The notes beneath the pieces were generated by a model. It saw only the letters and a list, made by a program, of their open reading frames with translations, was not told where the DNA came from and did not search any database. Made by a program: the position numbers and the translations under genes. A DNA stretch of 64,000 nucleotides, taken from NCBI RefSeq assembly GCF_047275745.1, contig NZ_JBKQWU010000008.1:50533-114532 (forward strand). Direction: 5' to 3'. Below, in pieces: positions 33,587-40,760 of this stretch (position 1 is the stretch's first letter; every line of letters begins with the position of its first letter). The stretch comes from Amaricoccus sp047275745. GTDB taxonomy: Bacteria; Pseudomonadota; Alphaproteobacteria; Rhodobacterales; Rhodobacteraceae.

Positions 33587-34404
33587 GCCGCGTCCTCCGC
33601 CGTCGCGGCGCGCAGGACGGCGAGCACCGCCTCGCGTGCCATCGCGGCCCGGCCGCGGGGATCGATCCGCCTCGCCCAGGCGAGGTTCGGGATCTCGACG
33701 CTGATCGTTACATCGGGCGGAATCCGCCGCGCCAGGCCGACGAGATCGATGCCGCCCATGCCGGGAAAGAGCCGCTCGCTGCGGGCGATCCGGATCAGCC
33801 CCTCGTCCGAGGGATCATAGGGTTTCGCTCCATCGCAGAACTGCACGTAGTGCATGCGCGCGGGCGCGAGGGAGGCGAGTTCTTCAAGCCTCACGCCAGC
33901 GCGATCGAGGTGGAGCGCGTCGACGAGCACGCCCGCCGTCGCGCTGCCGGAGGCATCGAGGATCTCGCGCGCCTCGGTGAGGTCGCGGACCGCGGTCCAG
34001 GGCATGAATTCCAGATCCGCCGTCAGCCCCCGCGCGTCGCACATCGCGGCGAATCGCGCGAAGGACTGGACGAGCCGGCCGCGATCCCGGTCGTCGCCCG
34101 CGACCAGCACATGCTTGCCACCAAGCTCGGCGCTCCGGTCACAGAACCGGTCGAAGAGATCCCAGTCGTTCTCGGCGCCGAGGCGGACGATCTCGATATC
34201 GGCGACCCCGAGCCCGGTCTCGGCGAGCGCGCGGCGGACATCGCGGAGCAGGGCCGCATCGGTCAGCAGCGGGTAGTCCGCCTCCCCGCCGGCGGGAAGC
34301 ACGCGGAAACCGATCTTCTGATAGCCGGCCTCGGCGGCGGCATGGACGGCCTCGACGGGCCCGACGTCGGCGACCGTCAGGAAGGCGAGCGACAGCGGAT
34401 GCAT
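33583..34404 (-). CDS. Sugar phosphate isomerase/epimerase-like TIM-barrel protein
   Basis: 273 residues of the AP-endonuclease-2/xylose-isomerase-like family. Probable metal ligands: Glu in TADLEFMPW, Asp and His in VLVDALHLDRAG, and Glu in ISVEIPN. The family includes isomerases, epimerases and 3-dehydroshikimate dehydratases. ATG 34404 is chosen because it opens the barrel (HPLSLAFLTVAD). It overlaps the NIPSNAP gene by 28 bp and the next flavoprotein by 4 bp, so all three are coupled. A dehydratase role would suit the nearby AroE-like gene but is inference. Confidence 0.85.
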   Translation of the reverse strand: MHPLSLAFLTVADVGPVEAVHAAAEAGYQKIGFRVLPAGGEADYPLLTDAALLRDVRRALAETGLGVADIEIVRLGAENDWDLFDRFCDRSAELGGKHVLVAGDDRDRGRLVQSFARFAAMCDARGLTADLEFMPWTAVRDLTEAREILDASGSATAGVLVDALHLDRAGVRLEELASLAPARMHYVQFCDGAKPYDPSDEGLIRIARSERLFPGMGGIDLVGLARRIPPDVTISVEIPNLAWARRIDPRGRAAMAREAVLAVLRAATAEDAA

Positions 34405-35024
34405 GGCGAGGATTGCCTGAGCGGCGAGAAGGGCATGGGCAGGGCGATGTCGGACCGCATCTCCGGCAGGAGCAGGTCCGGTCCGCCCTTCGGCGGCCAT
34501 TTGCCGTCCTTGACTGAACGGCCGCGGGCGGCCGCGCGTTCCTCAAGGCTCGCATAGGGCCAGATCTGGGTCCAGCGGTGCGGCCCGTCCAGGGAGCGCA
34601 TGACGACCGCCAGTTTCGAATAGGTCTCGCGTTCGGGCATCGCCTGTTCCCAGGCGGTGTCGAGCGCGGTCAGCGCCCCGATCCGCGGCCGGTAGGTGCG
34701 GATCTCGTAGACCGGCCCGAGCGCGCCTTCGAGGCATCCGGGCCGGAAGTCCGCGCCGCGATAGCTGTCCATCGCGATCCCGGTCAGCAGATCGGCGCAG
34801 CCGAAGGGATCACCGCTCCGGAGCGCGCGATCGCGTTCGGCCATCATGCTGGCGAAGTCATCGAACTCCCTGAGCAGGTAGACGCGGTTCAGCGTCCCGA
34901 TTTCCGTGCCCCAGGCGCCGCGGAGCACACCCTCGCCGGCCTTCACCCAGGCCTCGATCGCGGGCGCCGCCTTGCCGCCGCCGAAGATCACCGTGTCGAG
35001 TGTCGTGAATTCGTAGTAGCTCAT
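34377..35024 (-). CDS. NIPSNAP family protein
   Basis: 215 residues. Two ferredoxin-like alpha/beta halves: an N-terminal half ending around LREFDDFASMM, and a second with the NIPSNAP hallmark PVYEIRTYRPR and HRWTQIWPYASLEERAAARG. NIPSNAP proteins often sit in catabolic operons with oxidoreductases, but their biochemical role is poorly defined. The last 25 residues (Arg/Ser/Pro/Cys) run into the TIM-barrel gene and look unconserved. It starts 12 bp after the flavoprotein 2 stop. Confidence 0.87.
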   Translation of the reverse strand: MSYYEFTTLDTVIFGGGKAAPAIEAWVKAGEGVLRGAWGTEIGTLNRVYLLREFDDFASMMAERDRALRSGDPFGCADLLTGIAMDSYRGADFRPGCLEGALGPVYEIRTYRPRIGALTALDTAWEQAMPERETYSKLAVVMRSLDGPHRWTQIWPYASLEERAAARGRSVKDGKWPPKGGPDLLLPEMRSDIALPMPFSPLRQSSPCIRCRSPS

Positions 35025-35036
35025 TTCGCCTTTTCC

Positions 35037-36761
35037 TCAATTCGTGTGGATGATCTGCCCGGCGAGCACGCACCCGGCGATGTAGCCGAAAGTCATCCCC
35101 GGCCCGAGGGTGATCCCTCCGGAGGGGTAGTGTCCGTTCATGATCGAGCTCATGTCGTTGCCGGCGGCGAAGAGGCCCGGGATCGGCGCGCCGTCGCGAT
35201 CCAGCACACGCGCGGCGGCGTCGGTCGCGAGGCCGGCGAAGGTGCCGAGGCTGCCCGGCACGATGCGCACCGCGTAGAAGGGCCCGGTTCTGAGCGGAGC
35301 GAGGGAGGGGTTGGGGCTCTGCCCCGCGTCGCCCTGAATCCGGTTGTAGCGCGAACGGCCGCGGTGGAACTCCGGGTCCTCGCCCCGCTCCGCCGCCGCG
35401 TTGAACCGCTCGACCGTCGCGCCGAGCGCGCCCGCGTCGATGCCGCAGGCCGCCGCGAGGTCGCCCAGCGTGCGCCCGGTCCGCAGGTAGCCCGCGCGGA
35501 TCGCGCCGCCGGTCGGAAACGGGAAGGGTTTCACCGCGCCGAGCCCCCAGCGCCGGCGCGCGGCGGCGTCGGCGATCAGCCAGCAGTGGGGCTCGGACCC
35601 CGGCGGCGTGGCCTTGAGGAGCGCGGAGACGAAATCGTGGTAACTGTCCGCCTCGTTGACGAAGCGGCGCCCATCGGGCGTGACCGCGATGATGCCGGGC
35701 TTGGCGCGCTCGACGAGATGCGGGAAGTTGCCCGGCCCGTCGCGGCGCGGCGCGAAGGAGACCGGCGCCAGCGCGGCGGCCGAGGCCAGATCGTCCCGCA
35801 CCCACGCCCCCGCCGATTCGCCCAGGGTGAGGCCATCTCCGGTATTCCCCTTCGGCGCCGCCGAGTGATGGCCGCGTCCTTCGGGCCCCGCGTGCGGCAC
35901 CAGCCGGGCGAGCCGGGCCCGGTCATGCGGGAAACCTCCCGCCGCCAGCACGACGCCGCGCGCGGCCTCCACCGACAGCGCCCGCCCTTCCGACCTCAGG
36001 ATCGCGCCGGTGACGCGCCCCTGATCCTCGACGAGCGCGGTAACCGGCGCTTCGCGCAGCAGCGTCACGCCCTTGTCGAGCGCGGAGCGCAGGAGCCGCG
36101 CGGCGAGCGCGTTGCCGTTCACGAGGCGCATGTCGCGCCCGTGACGCATCCGGTCCCAGGCGAACCGCCCGAAGCGCCGCGCGACGACGAGCGCGGAGGC
36201 CGGCCGGCGGGTCGCGTTGAAGAAATGCCCCATTTCCGCGCCGCTCTGGATCGCCATGCCCCAGACCGTCGCCTCGGGCAGCGGCGGGCGGAGGTGATCG
36301 AACCACTCGCCGAGCGCGCGGGCGTCGAAGGGCTCGACCGAGACCGAGCGGCCGCCATCGGCCGCGCCCGGTCCCTCGTGAAAATCGGGAATCCGGTTGC
36401 CGTCGATCCAGCGCACTGCGGAATGCTCCGCGAAGAAGGAAACCATCTCGGGGCCCGTCGCGAGGAAGGCGCGCATCCGCGCATCCTCGGCCCCCGCGCC
36501 GATCTCGCTCCGCAGATAGGCGAGCGGCGTCTCGGCCGCCTCGTCGATCCCGGCGGCGACGGCGAGAGGGTTGCGCGGAATCCAGAGCCACCCGCCCGAG
36601 ATCGCCGTGGTTCCGCCGAAGAGCGGCTCCTTCTCGGCGACGACGACCTTGAGGCCGAAATGCGCCGCGGTCACCGCCGCGGCGAGCCCCGCCGCGCCGG
36701 AACCAACGACGAGAACGTCGCAGCGGATCGGCGCTTCCGATTGTTGTTCGCGGCCAGTCAT
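35037..36761 (-). CDS. FAD-dependent dehydrogenase, 3-ketosteroid Delta1-dehydrogenase-like (copy 2)
   Basis: 574 residues from ATG 36761. FAD motif GSGAAG at 20-25, GGTTAISGGWLWIPRN, ADSYHDF and YPSGGITLGPGM parallel copy 1, so the two are diverged paralogues rather than a recent duplication. In place of the PDY of copy 1 it has PDF (IPDFHEGPG), so one active-site Tyr may be missing. Two such enzymes can act in sequence to desaturate a ring ketone. It starts 7 bp after the iclR stop. Confidence 0.88.
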   Translation of the reverse strand: MTGREQQSEAPIRCDVLVVGSGAAGLAAAVTAAHFGLKVVVAEKEPLFGGTTAISGGWLWIPRNPLAVAAGIDEAAETPLAYLRSEIGAGAEDARMRAFLATGPEMVSFFAEHSAVRWIDGNRIPDFHEGPGAADGGRSVSVEPFDARALGEWFDHLRPPLPEATVWGMAIQSGAEMGHFFNATRRPASALVVARRFGRFAWDRMRHGRDMRLVNGNALAARLLRSALDKGVTLLREAPVTALVEDQGRVTGAILRSEGRALSVEAARGVVLAAGGFPHDRARLARLVPHAGPEGRGHHSAAPKGNTGDGLTLGESAGAWVRDDLASAAALAPVSFAPRRDGPGNFPHLVERAKPGIIAVTPDGRRFVNEADSYHDFVSALLKATPPGSEPHCWLIADAAARRRWGLGAVKPFPFPTGGAIRAGYLRTGRTLGDLAAACGIDAGALGATVERFNAAAERGEDPEFHRGRSRYNRIQGDAGQSPNPSLAPLRTGPFYAVRIVPGSLGTFAGLATDAAARVLDRDGAPIPGLFAAGNDMSSIMNGHYPSGGITLGPGMTFGYIAGCVLAGQIIHTN

Positions 36762-36768
36762 TTGCCCG

Positions 36769-37620
36769 TCATTTCCCCGTCGTTTCCCCGGCCAGTCCGG
36801 CGTTTCCGGGCGCCGCTTCGTGCTCCCGGACGATGTTTCGAAAATACTGCGAGCCATCCGCCACGGCGCCGAGATCGCGCGCGGCGGCGGCGAGCGCGGG
36901 GCCAAGCGCGGCCATGCGGGCCGGCGTCATCCGGACCGCCGGTCCGGCGATCGAGAGACAGCCGAGCACCGGCTCGCCGCCGCGGTAGCGGACCGGCACG
37001 GCCATCGCGCCCATGCCCGGAATGTAGCTGTCGACCGCGACCGAATGGCCGTCGCGCCGCGCCGCCTCGACCCGCTCGCGCAGCTCTGCGAGCGAGACCG
37101 GCGCGCCCGCGACCGGCTCGCCGCCGTCCCGCCGCAGGCCCTGCCGCGAGACCCGCGACAGCATCTCCTCCTCATCCATGGTCGACAGCCAGGCGATACC
37201 ACCCGCGCTGCTCGCGAGATGCACGACGACGCCCTGTTCCTGACCGGGATCGTAGCGCAGGCCGGAGGTCGCACCCTGCGCGACCGCGACCCAGACGAGA
37301 TCGCCGGCGTCGATCACCGACAGCCGGATGAGCTCCGCCGTCTCCCCGGCGAGCTGATCGAGGATCGGCTGGGCGACATCGGTGATCCCGCTCCGCGCGA
37401 GCAGCCCGAGCCCCATCGCCGGCAGCTTCATCGACAGCACATAGTCTCCATGCGCGCGCAACTGCCGCGCGTAGCCGAGCCGCGCCAGTTCCTGAAGGGC
37501 GCGGTGGATCCCGCTCGCCGGCTGATCGGTCCGCCGGGCCATCTCGCCGATCGACAAGCCGGCCGGATGCGCCGCCAGCAGTTCGATCAGGGTGAGGGAT
37601 TTTTCCAGCGCGCTACTCAT
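36769..37620 (-). CDS. IclR family transcriptional regulator
   Basis: 283 residues. N-terminal winged helix (SLTLIELLAAHPAGLSIGEM; GIHRALQELARLGYARQ) and a C-terminal effector domain with HLASSAGGIAWLS and SIAGPAVRMTPARM. IclR proteins typically control aromatic and organic-acid degradation. It is the first gene of the five-gene minus-strand operon and is divergent from the AroE-like gene. ATG 37620 begins the conserved domain. Confidence 0.93.
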   Translation of the reverse strand: MSSALEKSLTLIELLAAHPAGLSIGEMARRTDQPASGIHRALQELARLGYARQLRAHGDYVLSMKLPAMGLGLLARSGITDVAQPILDQLAGETAELIRLSVIDAGDLVWVAVAQGATSGLRYDPGQEQGVVVHLASSAGGIAWLSTMDEEEMLSRVSRQGLRRDGGEPVAGAPVSLAELRERVEAARRDGHSVAVDSYIPGMGAMAVPVRYRGGEPVLGCLSIAGPAVRMTPARMAALGPALAAAARDLGAVADGSQYFRNIVREHEAAPGNAGLAGETTGK

Positions 37621-37773
37621 CGCCGTCCATGTCCGTTGCCTTCCATTCCCGGCGGCCTTCCCTTCCGGCGCCACGCCCCCGGTGCCGCGCCGGTCCCGGC
37701 GCTTGACCGGGGCGCCTTCGCCGCTACCGGCCCCGCCTTCGATAAGCGCAACCTGACACGATTCGGATAAAAT

Positions 37774-37788
37774 TGGAAGATAATTCTA
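37774..37788. promoter_or_regulatory. IclR-type operator candidate in AT-rich divergent promoter
   Basis: TGGAA-GATAA-TTCTA, close to the IclR box TGGAA-N5-TTCCA (one mismatch). It sits in a stretch from about 37765 to 37812 that is strikingly AT-rich for this genome, between iclR and the AroE-like gene. Confidence 0.5.
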
Positions 37789-37887
37789 AACTTGAATATT
37801 ATTATATTTTATGCGAGACGGTGAGACGACCGCTGGCGCATCCAGGCGCCGGCCGAGGCATTCGCATAGAGGAGAGATCGGAACCCC

Positions 37888-38703
37888 ATGAGTGAACCCT
37901 TCGCGATCGACGGCGCCACGCGCATCTACCCAATCATCGGCGACCCGATCGCCCAGGTGAAATCGCCGGCGGGAATGACGGCGGCCTTCGTCGCGGCCGG
38001 ACGCAACGCGGCGGTGATCCCGATCCATGTGCCGCCCGCGGATGTGGACGACTTCATCCGGACCGTCGGGCGGACACGCAACGTCGACGGGCTGATCGTG
38101 ACCATCCCGCACAAGTTCGCCGCGCTTTCGCATTGCGCGACCATGTCGGAACGGGCGCGGATCGTCGGCTCGGTCAACGTCCTCCGCCGGAACCCGGACG
38201 GCTCCTGGCACGGCGACAATATCGATGGTCTCGGGATGCTCGGCGGCATCCGCTCCCAGGGCGGCGACCCGATGGGCCGGAAGACGCTTCTGGTCGGAGC
38301 CGGGGGCGCGGGAATGGCGATCGCCCAGACCCTGCTCGAATCAGGGGCGAGTGAACTCGCGATCCATGACGTGGACGCCGCGCGGCGCGACAGGCTCGTC
38401 GCGCGGATGCGCGCGCATTACGGCGAAAGGGCCCGCGTCGGCTCGGACGATCCCTCCGGCTTCGAACTCGTCGTCAACGCGACACCGATGGGCATGCGCC
38501 CGGACGATCCGCCACCGGTCCGGACCGACAGGCTGGCCGCCGGGACCTTCGTCGGCTGCGTCATCACCGCGCCCGCCGTCTCGCCCTGGGTCGCCGAGGC
38601 GCGGGCACGCGGGTGCCGGGGCAGCGTCGGTACCGACATGTACCGCGCGGAACAAGGGCTGATGATCGACTTCTTCCTCGAAGCCGCGATGGCCGAGGCC
38701 TGA
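37888..38703 (+). CDS. AroE-like shikimate/quinate dehydrogenase family protein
   Basis: 271 residues. The substrate domain keeps Lys76 (IPHKF), Asn97 (SVNV) and Asp113, but the first Ser of SxS is Val24 (QVKSP) and NTDG is NIDG (residues 111-114). The Rossmann loop is VGAGGAG. These changes suggest it is not the housekeeping biosynthetic AroE but a catabolic or otherwise specialised member. It is divergent from the IclR operon, with 267 bp between. AGGAGAG lies before ATG 37888. Confidence 0.88.
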   Translation: MSEPFAIDGATRIYPIIGDPIAQVKSPAGMTAAFVAAGRNAAVIPIHVPPADVDDFIRTVGRTRNVDGLIVTIPHKFAALSHCATMSERARIVGSVNVLRRNPDGSWHGDNIDGLGMLGGIRSQGGDPMGRKTLLVGAGGAGMAIAQTLLESGASELAIHDVDAARRDRLVARMRAHYGERARVGSDDPSGFELVVNATPMGMRPDDPPPVRTDRLAAGTFVGCVITAPAVSPWVAEARARGCRGSVGTDMYRAEQGLMIDFFLEAAMAEA

Positions 38704-38711
38704 CGCCGCCA

Positions 38712-39137
38712 TCAGACCACGACACTCGGCGGCGGACCCGGGTCCGGGATCGCCTCGAGAATGACGACCGCGTGGGCCCAGGGATGATCGTCGGTCAGGG
38801 TCAGATGCAGCACCGGAACATGCCCCGCCGGTGTCAGCTCGGCCGCGCGCTCCCGCGCCCAGCCGGTCAGCCGCAGGGTCGGCTGGCCGCTGGCGAGATT
38901 GACCACGCCCATGTCGCGCCAGGCGATCCCCATCCTGAGCCCTGTGCCGAGCGCCTTCGAACACGCCTCCTTCGCCGCCCAGCGCTTGGCGTAGGTCTCG
39001 ACCCGGTTCGCGCGCCTGTCGGCGGTTCCCCGTTCGATCGGCGTGTAGACGCGGTCGAGAAAGCGCTCGCCGAAGCGCTCGATCGTCCGGCCGATCCGCT
39101 CGATATTGCAAAGATCGTTGCCGATCCCGATGATCAT
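38712..39137 (-). CDS. acpS: Holo-[acyl-carrier-protein] synthase
   Basis: 141 residues. Transfers 4'-phosphopantetheine from CoA to apo-ACP. It opens MIIGIGNDLCNIERI with the metal-binding Asp, and carries FLDRVYTPIE, RWAAKEACSKALGTG with the Glu-Lys pair, and HLTLTDDHPWAHAVVI. It follows pdxJ by 80 bp, the usual order. lepB, rnc and era, which usually come next in alphaproteobacteria, are absent here. Confidence 0.95.
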   Translation of the reverse strand: MIIGIGNDLCNIERIGRTIERFGERFLDRVYTPIERGTADRRANRVETYAKRWAAKEACSKALGTGLRMGIAWRDMGVVNLASGQPTLRLTGWARERAAELTPAGHVPVLHLTLTDDHPWAHAVVILEAIPDPGPPPSVVV

Positions 39138-39217
39138 CCGCCGCTCCCGCTGACTGTCGCCGGTCTTTCTAGCCGCAAGGGCGGGCGGTATCCAACCGGA
39201 GAGGCACGACGGCGGAT

Positions 39218-39991
39218 CTAATCCGGCCGGGCCGCCAGCGCCCGCGCCGCGTCCATGGCCGCGCGCATGCGCCGGATCGCCGCTTCCAGCCCGACGAAGA
39301 TCGCCTCGCCGATCAGGAAATGACCGATGTTGAGCTCCGCCAGCTCCGGTATCGCCGCGACCGGCCCGACACTCTCGTAGGTCAGGCCATGGCCTGCGTG
39401 CACCTCCAGCCCCAGTTCCTTCGCGAAGGCCGCCATCTCGACGATGCGCGCCAGTTCCGCGTCGCGCGCCAGGGCGTCGCCCGCCACCTCGGCGTCGCAA
39501 TAGCCTCCGGTGTGGATCTCGATCACCGGCGCGCCGATGCGGTGCGCCGCCTCGATCTGCGCCCGGTCGGCGGCGATGAACATCGAGACCCGGCAGCCCG
39601 CCTCGGCCAGCGGGGCGATGAAATCACGAAGCCGCGCCTCTTCGCGGAGAATGTCGAGCCCGCCCTCGGTCGTGCGCTCCTCCCGCTTCTCCGGCACGAC
39701 GCAGACCGCGTGCGGCTTGTGACGGAGCGCGATCGCGCGCATCTCCTCGGTCGCCGCCATCTCAAGGTTGAGCGGCAGCGTGAGGCACTCCATCAGCGCG
39801 TCGATATCGGAATCGGTGATATGGCGCCGGTCCTCGCGGAGATGGGCGGTAATCCCGTCAGCGCCCGCCGCCTCCGCCAGACGGGCGGCGCGCAGCGGAT
39901 CGGGCACCGGCCCGCCGCGCGCGTTCCTGACGGTTGCCACGTGGTCGATGTTCACCCCGAGCCTGAGCCGTCCGTTGAGCCTCGTCGTCAT
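39218..39991 (-). CDS. pdxJ: Pyridoxine 5'-phosphate synthase
   Basis: 257 residues. Condenses 3-amino-2-oxopropyl phosphate with deoxyxylulose 5-phosphate to pyridoxine 5'-phosphate. Signatures: LGVNIDHVATVRNARGG, GADGITAHLREDRRHI, LPLNLEMAAT, EIHTGGYC and VHAGHGLTYE. It lies between DUF2062 and acpS genes. Confidence 0.96.
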   Translation of the reverse strand: MTTRLNGRLRLGVNIDHVATVRNARGGPVPDPLRAARLAEAAGADGITAHLREDRRHITDSDIDALMECLTLPLNLEMAATEEMRAIALRHKPHAVCVVPEKREERTTEGGLDILREEARLRDFIAPLAEAGCRVSMFIAADRAQIEAAHRIGAPVIEIHTGGYCDAEVAGDALARDAELARIVEMAAFAKELGLEVHAGHGLTYESVGPVAAIPELAELNIGHFLIGEAIFVGLEAAIRRMRAAMDAARALAARPD

Positions 39992-40056
39992 GATTGGTCC
40001 TTTCCGCCCGTCGCGCGCAGGTTAGACCGCGCGCGGCGCCACGCGCCAGTCAATGC

Positions 40057-40704
40057 TCATTCGGGGTCTTCCGGCCGGGTCGGCGCGGCGTCGAGCCGCT
40101 TCTTCGCCCGCCTCAGCATCAGCGCCCGGCGCCGCGCCTGATAGGCCGCGACCACCGGCCGGACGAGATAGTAGGACGCGATCCCGGCAACGATTCCAGG
40201 CAGCAGCCCGCCGACCAGATAGGGCCAGACCATGTCATAGGCGAAGAGGCTCAGCTTGTGCCATTGCGCGTGGCCGAAACCGAAGAGGCTGAGCAGGCTC
40301 TCCCAGAGCCCGGTCCCCGCATGGCCGAAGGCTTCCGCGATACGCCCGAAGTCACGGCCCGAGACGCCATGGCCGAGAATGCGGCGGCCGAGCGTCAGCG
40401 AGAGCGCCGCGATGAAGGGAAAGGTGAGCGGATTGCCGACCAGGGTCCCGATCAGGCTCGCCACCACATTGCTCCGCAGCACCCAGGCAAGCCCGGCGCC
40501 GAAGAGCAGGTGGAAACCGAAGAAGGGCGTGAAGGAGATGAAGACGCCGGCGGCGAAGCCGAGCGCGATCCGATGCGGCGTGTCCGGCAGGCGGCTGACG
40601 CGATGGCCGAGATATTCGATACTCCGGCGATAGCCGCGCCGCGGGTAGATCCACTCGCGCAGCCGGGCGAAGACCGGAGGCTTGTCGCGTCGCTTGAAGA
40701 CCAT
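40057..40704 (-). CDS. DUF2062 membrane protein
   Basis: 215 residues with three or four hydrophobic segments and basic tails. The DUF2062 pattern is PHRIALGFAAGVFISFTPFF, then FHLLFGAGLAWVLRSNVVAS and GTLVGNPLTFPFI. Function unknown, but its place between rel and pdxJ is conserved in many alphaproteobacteria. The C-terminus is strongly basic (RRRALMLRRAKKRLD). Confidence 0.88.
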   Translation of the reverse strand: MVFKRRDKPPVFARLREWIYPRRGYRRSIEYLGHRVSRLPDTPHRIALGFAAGVFISFTPFFGFHLLFGAGLAWVLRSNVVASLIGTLVGNPLTFPFIAALSLTLGRRILGHGVSGRDFGRIAEAFGHAGTGLWESLLSLFGFGHAQWHKLSLFAYDMVWPYLVGGLLPGIVAGIASYYLVRPVVAAYQARRRALMLRRAKKRLDAAPTRPEDPE

Positions 40705-40760
40705 CGCGCCTGGCTCGCCGCCACTTCCCCACCTGGCCCGGGGTCTCCCGCCGGGGATAT

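Noticed and set aside
31755..38703. Integrated element with tRNA-Pro as attachment site
   Set aside because: No integrase and no second copy of the tRNA 3' end was seen to the right of the cluster; the neighbouring tRNA alone is not enough.
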